Shown: positions 7,017-14,970 of the stretch, piece after piece
Layout of the letters: every line of letters begins with the position of its first letter
How positions within the stretch are numbered: the stretch's first letter is position 1
Assembly (NCBI RefSeq): GCF_000808015.1
Contig: NZ_JWHR01000029.1
Span: 1-15,000, forward strand
DNA: 15,000 bases
Direction: 5' to 3'
Origin: Terrisporobacter othiniensis
Lineage (GTDB): Bacteria; Bacillota; Clostridia; Peptostreptococcales; Peptostreptococcaceae
Notes under the pieces: generated by a model
What the model was told of the DNA's origin: nothing
The model's input: the letters and a program-made list of their open reading frames with translations, nothing else
The model's database searches: none
Translations under genes and position numbers: made by a program

Positions 7017-8781
7017 TAAAAGATTACTATCAATATGTGATAGTTCAAAAAAATGGATTGGTCTTACAGTTTTAATGAATTGGATTTCTATAATATGTAA
7101 TATAGCATTAATTTTATTTATAGGAACTACTGTAGACAAATTAATAAATGGAAATTTAAATTTAAATATGATGATTACATCTATATTTATAATGGCAATG
7201 TTAGGAATAAGATTTGTGGCGAACTTCTTATCTACTAAATTTTCTCTTTACTCATCAAGTGAAGTTAAAAAAACTTTAAGAAGTACAATATATGAAAAAT
7301 TATTAAGTTTAGGTGTAAATTATACAAATACAATATCTACATCTTCTACAGTTCAAATAGCAGTAGATGGTGTGGAACAATTAGAAATATACTTTGGTAG
7401 ATTTATGCCTCAATTGTTTTACTCTGTAGTGGCACCATTAACTTTATTTGCAGCAATGAGTTTTATAAGTTTTAAAACAGCAATAGTACTTTTAATATGT
7501 GTACCTTTAATACCTATTACAATAATGGTAGTTATGAAAATAGCTAAGAAGTTATTAAGTAAATATTGGGGCGTTTACACTGATTTAGGAGATTCATTCT
7601 TAGAAAATCTTCAAGGACTTACAACTTTAAAAATATTTGATATTGATGAAGATAAAAATAAAGAAATGAACGATAATGCAGAGCATTTCAGAAAAATAAC
7701 TATGAAAGTCTTATCAATGCAATTAAATTCCATAATAGTAATGGATATAATAGCTTTTGGTGGTTCTGCTCTTGGTATACTTATAGCAATATTTGAATTC
7801 AGAGCAGGTATGTTAAGTGCTGGAGATGTTTTAATAATAATACTTTTATCTGCAGAATTCTTTATACCAATGAGGCTTTTAGGTTCATTTTTCCATGTAG
7901 CTATGAATGGTATATCTGCCAGTGAAAGGATGTTTAAACTACTAGATACTCCAGTAGAAGAAATAAAAGCTTTAGATGCAGAACAAATAAATAAATTAAA
8001 TAACATAAATATAGAGTTAAAAAATGTTGACTTTAGTTATGATAAAGAAAGAAAAGTATTAGAAAATATAAACTTAGGAATGAAAAACAATAAAATGATT
8101 GCTTTAGTTGGAGAAAGTGGATGTGGTAAAAGTACTATTACTAATTTACTTTTAAAACAAGCAAAAGTAGATAATGGAGAAATTTTATTAAATGGAATAA
8201 ACTTAAATGATATACCATTTGATGTACTAACTAAAAAAGTTGGATTTATAAATCATAGTGCTTATGTTTTCAATGGAAGTATAGAAGATAACATAAGAAT
8301 GGGTAAAAATGATGCAACTAACGAAGAAATATATGATGCTCTTAAAAAAGCAAATCTATATGACTTTGTAATGAGTTTACCTAATAAGTTAAAAACTAAT
8401 GTAGGTGAAGGTGGTTCACTTTTATCTGGTGGACAAAAACAAAGATTAGCTTTAGCTAGAACAATAATAATAGATCCTGAAATATATATATTTGATGAAG
8501 CAACTTCTAATATAGATGTGGAAAGTGAAGAAAAAGTTTGGGAAAGTATTTATAAATTAGCTAAGAATAAAACAGTAATAGTTATATCTCATAGATTAGC
8601 TAATGTTACAAATGCTGATATTATATATGTACTTGATAAAGGGCATATTGTTGAAAGTGGAAAACATAAAGAATTAATGATGATTAAAAATAAATACTAT
8701 GAATTAGTAACTCATCAACAAAACTTAGAAAATATATACAAAGAAGAAGTAGAAATAAAGGAGGTGGCAGTAAATGAATAA
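7009..8781 (+). CDS. Heterodimeric ABC exporter subunit, CydD-like
   Basis: A fused transmembrane and ATPase half-transporter of 590 residues. The membrane domain (about 1-310, ABC_membrane type) shows roughly six helices. The nucleotide-binding domain (about 335-575) has Walker A GESGCGKST (368-376), signature LSGGQ (472-476), Walker B IYIFDE with Glu497, and switch His528. The Q-loop glutamine is replaced: VGFINHSAY places His416 where VPQDPY-like sequences have Gln. It overlaps the next ABC gene by eight bases, so the two surely pair. The nearest well-known pair by architecture is CydDC, linked to heme and thiol traffic and cytochrome bd assembly. No cytochrome bd genes are present here, so cargo is open: heme, thiols or a peptide. 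A GGAGG site precedes the ATG. Confidence 0.83.
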   Translation: MFNKRLLSICDSSKKWIGLTVLMNWISIICNIALILFIGTTVDKLINGNLNLNMMITSIFIMAMLGIRFVANFLSTKFSLYSSSEVKKTLRSTIYEKLLSLGVNYTNTISTSSTVQIAVDGVEQLEIYFGRFMPQLFYSVVAPLTLFAAMSFISFKTAIVLLICVPLIPITIMVVMKIAKKLLSKYWGVYTDLGDSFLENLQGLTTLKIFDIDEDKNKEMNDNAEHFRKITMKVLSMQLNSIIVMDIIAFGGSALGILIAIFEFRAGMLSAGDVLIIILLSAEFFIPMRLLGSFFHVAMNGISASERMFKLLDTPVEEIKALDAEQINKLNNINIELKNVDFSYDKERKVLENINLGMKNNKMIALVGESGCGKSTITNLLLKQAKVDNGEILLNGINLNDIPFDVLTKKVGFINHSAYVFNGSIEDNIRMGKNDATNEEIYDALKKANLYDFVMSLPNKLKTNVGEGGSLLSGGQKQRLALARTIIIDPEIYIFDEATSNIDVESEEKVWESIYKLAKNKTVIVISHRLANVTNADIIYVLDKGHIVESGKHKELMMIKNKYYELVTHQQNLENIYKEEVEIKEVAVNE

Positions 8782-10447
8782 TAGACAATCGGGATTTAAA
8801 ATAATGACAAGGCTTATAAAAGTATTAAAGCCACTGGCACCTATAATGATGATTACTATATCATTTGGTGTACTTGGATTTTTAGCAGCCATAGCAATAA
8901 CATCATTTGGTATGATAGCTACTGCTACGGCTTTAAATATAGATATGGGAGTTTCTATAAAAACTTGTATTTCTATAATAATTGCTTGTGGAATACTTAG
9001 AGGGGTTCTTAGATATATAGAACAATATTCAGGTCACTTTATAGCGTTTACAATACTTGCAATACTGAGAGATAAAGTTTTTAAAGCGCTTAGAAAACTA
9101 TCTCCTGCTAAATTAGAAAGTAAAGAAAAAGGTAATTTAATTTCTGTGATAACAAGTGATATAGAACTATTAGAAGTATTTTATGCTCATACAGTGGCGC
9201 CAATTGCCATAGCTATAATTACATCAATAATAATGACTGTAATACTTTACAATATTAATCCTGTATATGGAGCAGTTTCAGCACTATTTTATATAGTAGT
9301 AGGATATTTAATACCTGTCATATCTTCAAATTTTGGAAAAGAAGCTGGCATGGAATATAGACAAGAGTTTGCAAAAACAAATTCACACTTATTAGAATCA
9401 TTAAAGGGTATAAAGGAAATTTTATTATTCGAAGAAGGTCAAAATAGATTAAATCAAATAAATAAAAATAGTGATATATTAGATGAAAAAATGGCTGGAA
9501 TTAAAAAACATGAGGGAATAATAAGAGCATTTACAGATGTAACTATAATGATAGCTATACTTACATTCTTATTTATAAGCATAAACTTATATAATGAAGG
9601 AAGTATAAATATAGGACAAGGTCTAGTTGCCATAGTAATACTTTCAAGCTCATTTGGACCTGTTGTAGCATTAAGTAATTTATCTAACAACTTAGTTCAA
9701 ACTTTTGCTTGTGCACAAAGATTATTTGATATATTAGATGAAGTTCCAGCAGTAGAAGAAGTTGATGGAGATATAGAATTAGAAAGTTCTAATATAAACA
9801 TAGAAAATGTAAATTTTGCATATAAAAATAGAGATGAAAATCTTTTAAAAGATATAAACTTGGAGATAAAACCAGGAGATAAAATAGGTATTCTTGGTGA
9901 AAGTGGATGTGGTAAGTCTACCTTCTTAAAATTATTAATGAGATTTTGGGATGTTAATGAAGGAAGCATATCTTTAGACAATAAAAATATTAAAACTATG
10001 CCAACAAAGACACTTAGAAGATCTCAGTCTTTAGTTACTCAAGAGACATTCCTATTTAATGATAGCATAGAAAATAACATCAAAATAGGTAAAAAAGGTG
10101 CAACAGAAGAAGAAGTTATAGCAGCTTGTAAAAAAGCATCTATACATGAGTTTATAAAGACTTTACCACAAGGTTATAAAACTAATGCAGGTGAGCTTGG
10201 TTCAAACTTCTCATCAGGAGAGAAGCAAAGAATTGGTATAGCAAGAGCATTCTTACATGATGCTGATATATTAATTCTTGATGAACCAACTAGTAATTTA
10301 GATACTTTAAATGAAGCGGAAATCTTAAAGTCAATAAACAATGAATGCAAAGATAAATCTATAGTAATGGTTTCTCATAGAAAATCAAGTGTATCAATTT
10401 GTGATAAAAAGATTTATGTTAAAAACAATACTTTAAATTTAGCTTAA
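8774..10447 (+). CDS. Heterodimeric ABC exporter subunit, CydC-like
   Basis: The partner half-transporter, 557 residues. The membrane domain covers about 15-315, and the nucleotide-binding domain about 340-550. Walker A is GESGCGKST (375-383), the Q-loop Gln423 is intact, and Walker B ILILDEP carries Glu504. Switch His535 is present. The signature is degenerate, FSSGE (479-483) instead of LSGGQ. Because ABC signature loops act on the partner's nucleotide, this altered loop should face the site built by the first subunit, the one with His in the Q-loop. The pair therefore probably has one weak and one canonical ATP site. The start follows a strong AAGGAGGTGG ribosome site. Cargo is unknown; heme or a thiol compound is suggested by the operon and by CydDC resemblance. 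Confidence 0.83.
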   Translation: MNNRQSGFKIMTRLIKVLKPLAPIMMITISFGVLGFLAAIAITSFGMIATATALNIDMGVSIKTCISIIIACGILRGVLRYIEQYSGHFIAFTILAILRDKVFKALRKLSPAKLESKEKGNLISVITSDIELLEVFYAHTVAPIAIAIITSIIMTVILYNINPVYGAVSALFYIVVGYLIPVISSNFGKEAGMEYRQEFAKTNSHLLESLKGIKEILLFEEGQNRLNQINKNSDILDEKMAGIKKHEGIIRAFTDVTIMIAILTFLFISINLYNEGSINIGQGLVAIVILSSSFGPVVALSNLSNNLVQTFACAQRLFDILDEVPAVEEVDGDIELESSNINIENVNFAYKNRDENLLKDINLEIKPGDKIGILGESGCGKSTFLKLLMRFWDVNEGSISLDNKNIKTMPTKTLRRSQSLVTQETFLFNDSIENNIKIGKKGATEEEVIAACKKASIHEFIKTLPQGYKTNAGELGSNFSSGEKQRIGIARAFLHDADILILDEPTSNLDTLNEAEILKSINNECKDKSIVMVSHRKSSVSICDKKIYVKNNTLNLA

Positions 10448-10458
10448 GAGGAAAAATA

Positions 10459-10752
10459 ATGGGAAGAATAGAAAAAGAAAAAAAAACCATAACTCTTATG
10501 ATAAATATTTATTGTAAGAAAAAACATAAACATAAAGATGGGTTATGTGAAGAGTGCCAAGAGTTATTAGAATATGCTCATAAAAGATTAGATTTTTGTA
10601 AATTTGGTGAAGAAAAAAGTTTTTGTAGCAAGTGTCCTATACATTGCTATAAAAAGGATATGAAAGCAAAAGTTAAAGCTGTTATGAAGTTTTCAGGTCC
10701 TAGACTTATAATTTACAGCCCAATTCAATTTATAAAACATATATTTGAATAA
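10459..10752 (+). CDS. YgbA-like, nitrous oxide-stimulated promoter family protein
   Basis: A small cytoplasmic cysteine-rich protein of 97 residues. It has the layout of the YgbA/NO-stimulated promoter family: RIEKEKKTI at the N-terminus, then CKKKH, CEEC (C30, C33), C47, CSKCPIHC (C56, C59, C63) and a final GPRLIIYSP segment. The cysteines suggest a metal or iron-sulfur site, which is not proven. In enterobacteria ygbA is induced by nitric oxide and linked to recovery from nitrosative stress. It is the last gene of the operon, eleven bases after the ABC pair with an AGAGGA ribosome site, and is followed by a terminator. Heme and NO chemistry are connected, so a protective or sensing role is reasonable but is an inference. 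Confidence 0.82.
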   Translation: MGRIEKEKKTITLMINIYCKKKHKHKDGLCEECQELLEYAHKRLDFCKFGEEKSFCSKCPIHCYKKDMKAKVKAVMKFSGPRLIIYSPIQFIKHIFE

Positions 10753-10759
10753 TAAATAG

Positions 10760-10790
10760 AACCTGCCTTTTTAGGTAGGTTTTTATTTTA
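10760..10790 (+). terminator. Terminator closing the heme operon
   Basis: AACCTGCCT (10760-10768) pairs with AGGTAGGTT (10773-10781), with one G-T pair and a TTTT loop, followed by a T-rich tract. It begins seven bases after the last stop of the ten-gene block. Confidence 0.85.
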
Positions 10791-10875
10791 AACAATATAT
10801 ATTTATTAAATTATAATGATGGAGATTTTTTATTTATGATAAGGAATTGAATTTTTATATAAAAAATGGTTTAAT

Positions 10876-10903
10876 TTGACCTAAGTTTGGTATAATCTAT
10901 TAT
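10876..10903 (+). promoter_or_regulatory. Promoter of the CooC-like gene
   Basis: TTGACC (10876-10881), 16 bases, then TATTAT (10898-10903) is a plausible sigma-A promoter. An alternative lies inside it: an extended -10, TGGTATAAT (10888-10896), with only a weak -35. Either would start a transcript about 40-50 bases upstream of the ATG. The 170-base gap between terminator and gene contains no other gene. Confidence 0.5.
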
Positions 10904-10954
10904 AGATAGTTTACAAATAAATATAAATCTAAAGACATAAGGGGGAAAGTAACT

Positions 10955-11722
10955 ATGTCATACAATATAGCAGTTGCAGGTAAAGGTGGCACAGGAAAAA
11001 CAAGTTTAACAGGGATACTTATCGATTATCTTACTAAAGAGAAAAAGGGTGAAACTTTAGTAGTAGATGCAGATGCAAACTCTAATATAAATGATGTATT
11101 AGGTATGGAGCTAAATGGTACAATAGGAGAGATAAAAGAAAAAGCTAACCTAATGGAGCAAAAAAGAGAACAATATCCAGGTGGAATGACTAAGTCTCAA
11201 TATTTAGAATATGAATTAAATTCTATTGTAGAAGAAGGAAATGGATATGATTTGCTTGTAATGGGGAGATCAGAGGGGGAAGGTTGCTATTGTTTTGTCA
11301 ATTCTATATTAAAAAGGCAAATACAATTAATGTCTAATCACTATGATTATGTAGTTATGGATAATGAAGCTGGAATGGAACATTTAAGTAGAAAAACGCT
11401 TAGAGAAATAGATGATTTATTATTAATAAGTGACTGTTCAGCTAGAAGTATAGAAGCTGTTGCAAGAATAAGAGATTTAGCTAAAGAAATGGGAATAAGA
11501 GTTGGAAGAACATCATTAATAGTAAATAAAGCACCTAATGGTGAGTTAAATGATGGTATAAGAAGAGAAATAGAAAGATTTGATTTAGATTTACTTGGAG
11601 TAGTTCCTATGGATGAAATGATATTTGAATATGATTGTAATAGAAAACCATTAGTTGAATTGCCAGAGGATTCTAAAGCTAGAGTAGCAATGAAAGGTAT
11701 TTTTGAAAAATTAAATGTTTAA
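10955..11722 (+). CDS. CooC-like nickel/CODH maturation ATPase
   Basis: A 255-residue P-loop ATPase of the MinD/SIMIBI class. It has the deviant Walker A GKGGTGKTS (9-17), the VVDADANSN switch I (36-44) and MDNEAGMEH switch II (135-143). A CYC motif at Cys111-Cys113 matches the metal-binding CXC of CooC, the ATPase that helps insert nickel into carbon monoxide dehydrogenase. Length is normal. The late NKAPNGEL (191-198) fits the family's nucleotide-base loop. A GGGGGAAAG ribosome site precedes the ATG. It stands alone between terminators, with no CODH, acetyl-CoA synthase or CooJ/CooT gene nearby, so its client enzyme must be elsewhere. CooC-like ATPases are also found beside other nickel or iron-sulfur enzymes, so the client is inferred. 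Confidence 0.85.
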   Translation: MSYNIAVAGKGGTGKTSLTGILIDYLTKEKKGETLVVDADANSNINDVLGMELNGTIGEIKEKANLMEQKREQYPGGMTKSQYLEYELNSIVEEGNGYDLLVMGRSEGEGCYCFVNSILKRQIQLMSNHYDYVVMDNEAGMEHLSRKTLREIDDLLLISDCSARSIEAVARIRDLAKEMGIRVGRTSLIVNKAPNGELNDGIRREIERFDLDLLGVVPMDEMIFEYDCNRKPLVELPEDSKARVAMKGIFEKLNV

Positions 11723-11730
11723 TATAAAAG

Positions 11731-11762
11731 AAACAGTATAAATTAAATTTATACTGTTTTTT
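11731..11762. terminator. Bidirectional terminator between cooC-like and fur-family genes
   Basis: AAACAGTATAAA (11731-11742) pairs perfectly with TTTATACTGTTT (11748-11759) around a five-base loop. A T tract follows on the plus strand (to 11762). On the minus strand a T-rich stretch (TTTCTTTT) follows the hairpin. It lies between the two convergent stops and can serve both genes. Confidence 0.85.
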
Positions 11763-11766
11763 ACTT

Positions 11767-12183
11767 TTATAGTTTTTTTGCACACTCAGGGCATATTCCT
11801 GTAAATTCAAGATTATGACTTGTTATTGTAAAGCCTGTTTCTTCACATAAATCATTTTCGAATTTTTTTAAAGGACAGCAACTTACTAAAATAATCTTAT
11901 TACATAAAGAACATACTAATTGATGTTTATGTTCTCTATTATTAATTTGGTAATATGTCTTTCCATCATTACTTAGTTGTTTTAATAAGATACCCTTATC
12001 AGTCAAAGCATTTAATGCCCTATAAATAGTTGATAGATTTATATTAACTTCCTTGGAAGTTTGTTCTAATATATCTTCAGATGTAAGGGGACTATCTGAG
12101 TTGTTAAGTACAGAAAGGATTATCATTCTTTTTTTAGTAGTCTTCAAATTAGCTGCTTTTAAAATATTATCTTCATTATTCAT
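11767..12183 (-). CDS. Fur-family metal regulator, probably Zur
   Basis: A 138-residue transcription repressor with an N-terminal winged helix (about 1-80; recognition region around NINLSTIYRALNAL, 47-60). The C-terminal metal and dimer domain carries the structural zinc cysteines C91-x2-C94 and C131-x2-C134. HKH near 85-87 and His123 are candidate sensing ligands. An extra Cys-Cys pair lies at 102-103. Divergent placement next to znuABC, with a shared operator-like intergenic region, favours zinc sensing (Zur) over iron (Fur) or peroxide (PerR). Sequence alone does not settle this. The ATG is preceded on the minus strand by AAGGATG. A TATTAT -10-like element lies at 12210-12215 on the minus strand, without a good -35. 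Confidence 0.86.
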   Translation of the reverse strand: MNNEDNILKAANLKTTKKRMIILSVLNNSDSPLTSEDILEQTSKEVNINLSTIYRALNALTDKGILLKQLSNDGKTYYQINNREHKHQLVCSLCNKIILVSCCPLKKFENDLCEETGFTITSHNLEFTGICPECAKKL

Positions 12184-12283
12184 ATATTCACATCCTTAAA
12201 ATATTAAAAATAATATGTTTCTTATACTAAGATAAAGGATAAACTTATTATATGGCTTTGTCAATAAAATATAAATGCATATG

Positions 12284-12339
12284 ATTTGCACTTGACTAAT
12301 ATATATATAAGTAGTATTATTTATTTAGAAAGTGCAAAT
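12284..12339 (+). promoter_or_regulatory. znuA promoter framed by a perfect inverted repeat (candidate Zur operator)
   Basis: TTGACT (12292-12297), exactly 17 bases, then TATTAT (12315-12320) is a strong sigma-A promoter. ATTTGCACTT (12284-12293) overlaps the -35, and its exact reverse complement AAGTGCAAAT (12330-12339) covers the expected start of transcription. Two dimers bound at these arms, or one looped complex, could shut off znuABC when zinc is sufficient. The motif is not the classical Bacillus Zur box, so the assignment rests on position and symmetry. Confidence 0.65.
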
Positions 12340-12367
12340 GAGAGGTATTATCATTTACAACGATAAT
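12333..12367 (+). repeat. Overlapping inverted repeats in the znuA leader
   Basis: TGCAAATGA (12333-12341) and TCATTTACA (12351-12359) form an inverted repeat (8 of 9) with a nine-base spacer. ATTATC (12347-12352) and GATAAT (12362-12367) form a second one, also with a nine-base spacer. Both lie between promoter and ribosome site and may be further operator half-sites or RNA structure. Confidence 0.45.
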
Positions 12368-12412
12368 TAAAATATTTAAATATATAAGAGTATAAGGAGT
12401 GAAAAAATTAAA

Positions 12413-13342
12413 ATGAAAAAAATAATATCCTTACTATTAGTAATACCTATGTTGTTTACAATAGGTTGTAGTAAAGAAAACAAAGAAAATGAAAACTCAG
12501 AAGGTAAGATAAAAATATATACTAGTATTTATCCATTATACGATTTTGCTAAGAAAGTTGGAGGAGACAAAGTTGATGTAACTAATTTAGTTCCTGCAGG
12601 AACAGAACCTCATGAATGGGAAATATCAACGAGTGATATTGTGAATCTAGAAAAGGCAGATATGCTTATATATAATGGAGCTGGTATTGAAAACTGGACG
12701 GATAAAGTTATTAGTACATTAGAAAATAAAGATATAGCTTATGTAAAAACTAGTGAAGGATTGGATATACATAAGATAGGTAAAAAAGATAGTCAGGAAG
12801 ATAATAAACATAGTCACGGAAGTTATGATCCACATACATGGCTTAGTATAAAAAATGCAAAACAAGAAATGGAAAATATAAAAAATGCTTTAGTAAAATA
12901 TGACCCTGATAATGCAGATTATTATGAAGATAATTATGAGAAATATGCTAAAAAGTTTGATGAATTAGATAAAAAATATTCTAATACATTGGGACCAATT
13001 AAAAATAAAACAATAATTGTTGCACATGAAGCCTTTGGATATTTATGTGAAGAATATGACATAAATCAAGAGGGAATAGAAGGATTAACACCTGATAGTG
13101 AACCAGATCCAGCTAGAATGAGACAAATAATTAAGTTTGCAAAAAAAAATAATGTGAAAACAATCTTCTTTGAAGAGCTTGTAAGTCCAAAAGTTGCTCA
13201 AACTATAGCAAAAGAAATAAATGCAAAAACAGAAGTATTAAATCCTCTAGAAGGTTTAAGCGAAGAACAAATAAATAATGGTGAAGATTACTTTAGTGTA
13301 ATGGAAAAAAATTTAGAAGTATTATATGAATCAATGAAATAA
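12413..13342 (+). CDS. znuA: Zinc ABC transporter substrate-binding lipoprotein
   Basis: A cluster A-I metal-binding lipoprotein of 309 residues that captures zinc outside the membrane for the ZnuBC importer. The signal peptide ends in a lipobox (FTIGC, Cys19). Expected metal ligands are visible: His67 in EPHEW, His141 in DPHTW, His205 in AHEAFGY, and an acidic residue near Glu280 in NPLEGL. A short His-containing loop (KHSHGSYDPH, 132-141) replaces the long His-rich loop seen in some ZnuA proteins. His rather than Asp/Glu-rich ligation and the Zur-like neighbour favour zinc over manganese. The nearest GGAG ribosome site is 13 bases upstream, longer than usual. A GTG adjacent to it is out of frame, so the ATG is kept. 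Confidence 0.88.
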   Translation: MKKIISLLLVIPMLFTIGCSKENKENENSEGKIKIYTSIYPLYDFAKKVGGDKVDVTNLVPAGTEPHEWEISTSDIVNLEKADMLIYNGAGIENWTDKVISTLENKDIAYVKTSEGLDIHKIGKKDSQEDNKHSHGSYDPHTWLSIKNAKQEMENIKNALVKYDPDNADYYEDNYEKYAKKFDELDKKYSNTLGPIKNKTIIVAHEAFGYLCEEYDINQEGIEGLTPDSEPDPARMRQIIKFAKKNNVKTIFFEELVSPKVAQTIAKEINAKTEVLNPLEGLSEEQINNGEDYFSVMEKNLEVLYESMK

Positions 13343-13357
13343 TTCATATTAAGTTTT

Positions 13358-13362
13358 GGAGG
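13358..13362 (+). promoter_or_regulatory. Ribosome binding site fixing the znuC start at 13368
   Basis: GGAGG lies five bases before the ATG at 13368. The alternative TTG at 13356 lies upstream of this site and would add four residues outside the usual domain start. Confidence 0.75.
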
Positions 13363-13367
13363 TATAT

Positions 13368-14054
13368 ATGAAAAATATAATATCTATTGAAAATGTATCA
13401 TTTGCTTATAATAAAGAAAATGTATTACAAGATATTATTTTATCCATAGATGAAGGTGATTTTGTTGGTATTATTGGCTGTAATGGTAGTGGGAAAAGTA
13501 CTCTTATGAAGCTTTTAATAGGCCAACTAAGTCCATCTAAGGGGAAAATAAAATTATTTGATGAAGATTTAGATAAAAGTAGTAAATTAGATAGAATAGG
13601 ATATGTACCACAGATATCATTATCTAGTGGAGCAAATTTTCCAGCAACAGTAGAAGAAATTGTTATGGCAAACTTGTATTCTAAAATTGGATTTATGAAA
13701 TTTCCTAAAAAGGAGCACAAAGAAAAAGTAAAAGCAGCTTTAAAGGTTGTAAATATGGAAGATTTTTCGAAAAGATTAATAGGAAATTTATCTGGAGGTC
13801 AGCAACAAAGAGTAATGATTGCAAAAGCTTTAGTTAGTGACCCTAAAATAATAATTTTAGATGAGCCAACAACAGGTATAGATGCTGCATCAGAAGAAAA
13901 ACTATATGCTCTTCTTGAAAAATTAAACAAAGACTCTAAAATTACAATAGTAATTGTTAGTCATGATTTTGCCAAAATATCAAAATATACAAATAAAATA
14001 TTTGTTGTTGAGAATAATAAAGTATCTTTAATGAATAAGGAGAATGAGGTGTAG
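13368..14054 (+). CDS. znuC: Zinc ABC transporter ATP-binding protein
   Basis: The 228-residue ATPase of the zinc importer, family Mn/Zn ABC ATPases. Motifs from the chosen start are Walker A GCNGSGKST (37-45), Q-loop Gln82 in YVPQ, signature LSGGQ (141-145), Walker B ILDE with Glu166 and switch His199. All are intact. It follows znuA by 25 bases with no terminator and precedes znuB by two bases, forming a three-gene operon. The cysteine in Walker A (GCNG) is a tolerated variant. Confidence 0.9.
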   Translation: MKNIISIENVSFAYNKENVLQDIILSIDEGDFVGIIGCNGSGKSTLMKLLIGQLSPSKGKIKLFDEDLDKSSKLDRIGYVPQISLSSGANFPATVEEIVMANLYSKIGFMKFPKKEHKEKVKAALKVVNMEDFSKRLIGNLSGGQQQRVMIAKALVSDPKIIILDEPTTGIDAASEEKLYALLEKLNKDSKITIVIVSHDFAKISKYTNKIFVVENNKVSLMNKENEV

Positions 14055-14056
14055 AC

Positions 14057-14845
14057 ATGATTTTTGAATATGATTTTATGAGAAGGGCTTTTATTGTAGG
14101 CATATTGCTTGCAATTATTGTACCTTGCATAGGTATTATAGTAGTACTAAAGAGATTGTCTATGATAGGAGACGCATTATCCCATTCATCTCTTGCAGGT
14201 ATTGCAGCAGGTTTAGTATTTAATATTAATCCAGTGCTTGGAGCTTTAATTGCATCCTTGGCATCTGCTTTTAGTATAGAATTTATAAGAAAAAAAATAC
14301 CCAAGTACTCTGAAATGTCCATAGCAATTATTATGTCAGCTGGAGTTGGTTTAGCTGGTGTATTATCTGGGTTTGTAAAAGACTCAGCAGCGTTTAATAG
14401 TTTCTTATTTGGGAGTATTGTTGCAATAACAGATTTTGAATTATTTATGGTCATAGGAATAAGTATATTAGTTATAGTTGCATTTATATTACTATATAAA
14501 GAATTAATGTACATAGCTTTCGATGAAGAAGGAGCGAGGCTTATAGGTATACCAATAAAAACTGTCAATTTTATTTTTACAATATTAACAGCTTTTACAG
14601 TATCTATAGCAGCTAGAACAGTGGGAGCCTTAATTGTTTCTTCTATGATGGTTGTACCTGTTGCCTGTGCAATGAAATTTGGTAGAAGTTATAAACATAC
14701 AGTATTGTTATCAATATTATTTGCTGTAATATTTACAATAATAGGACTTAATTTATCTTATTATTTAGGATTAAAGCCTGGCGGTACTATAGTATTAACA
14801 GGTGTAGTATTTCTTATATTAACAATAATAATTAAAAGAGATTAA
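14057..14845 (+). CDS. znuB: Zinc ABC transporter permease
   Basis: A 262-residue ABC-3 family membrane protein with about seven to eight hydrophobic segments. The family motif GDALSHSSLAGIAAG lies near 38-52, and RLIGIP, the cytoplasmic coupling segment that contacts the ATPase, lies near 160-165. A later AARTVGALIVSSMMVVP segment is also typical. It forms the zinc pore with ZnuC. The ATG follows GAGGTG at the end of znuC, and the stop overlaps the terminator stem. Length is complete for the family. Confidence 0.9.
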   Translation: MIFEYDFMRRAFIVGILLAIIVPCIGIIVVLKRLSMIGDALSHSSLAGIAAGLVFNINPVLGALIASLASAFSIEFIRKKIPKYSEMSIAIIMSAGVGLAGVLSGFVKDSAAFNSFLFGSIVAITDFELFMVIGISILVIVAFILLYKELMYIAFDEEGARLIGIPIKTVNFIFTILTAFTVSIAARTVGALIVSSMMVVPVACAMKFGRSYKHTVLLSILFAVIFTIIGLNLSYYLGLKPGGTIVLTGVVFLILTIIIKRD

Positions 14846-14877
14846 AGCAGGTGAAAGATTCACTTGCTTTATTTTTT
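14844..14877 (+). terminator. Terminator of znuABC
   Basis: AAAGCAGGTGAA (14844-14855) pairs with TTCACTTGCTTT (14859-14870) around a three-base loop, with one G-T pair, followed by ATTTTTT. The stem starts inside the znuB stop codon. Confidence 0.9.
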
Positions 14878-14889
14878 AGGTTATATCAC

Positions 14890-14970
14890 ATATATAAGAA
14901 GATAGATTTTATATAGACACACTAAGAGTAGGTAAAAATCTATTATTGTATAACTTTTTGTCTTATATAT
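14890..14970. repeat. Nested inverted repeats in the gene-free right end
   Basis: ATATATAAGA (14890-14899) pairs with TCTTATATAT (14961-14970), and inside it ATAGATTTT (14902-14910) pairs with AAAATCTAT (14935-14943). The arms are separated unevenly, leaving a 17-base bulge on the right side. No coding frame or known RNA family is recognised. AT-rich DNA gives chance pairing, so function is uncertain. Confidence 0.4.

Noticed and set aside
10876..10896. TTGACC with TATAAT as a promoter pair before the CooC-like gene
   Set aside because: Only nine bases separate them, too short for sigma-A; TATTAT at 16 bases or an extended -10 is preferred.
12399..12401. GTG next to the GGAG site as the znuA start
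   Set aside because: It is out of frame with the ZnuA signal peptide.
13957..14568. Minus-strand open frame (203 codons) opposite znuC/znuB
   Set aside because: Antisense to the intact znuC end and znuB; no domain and no context.
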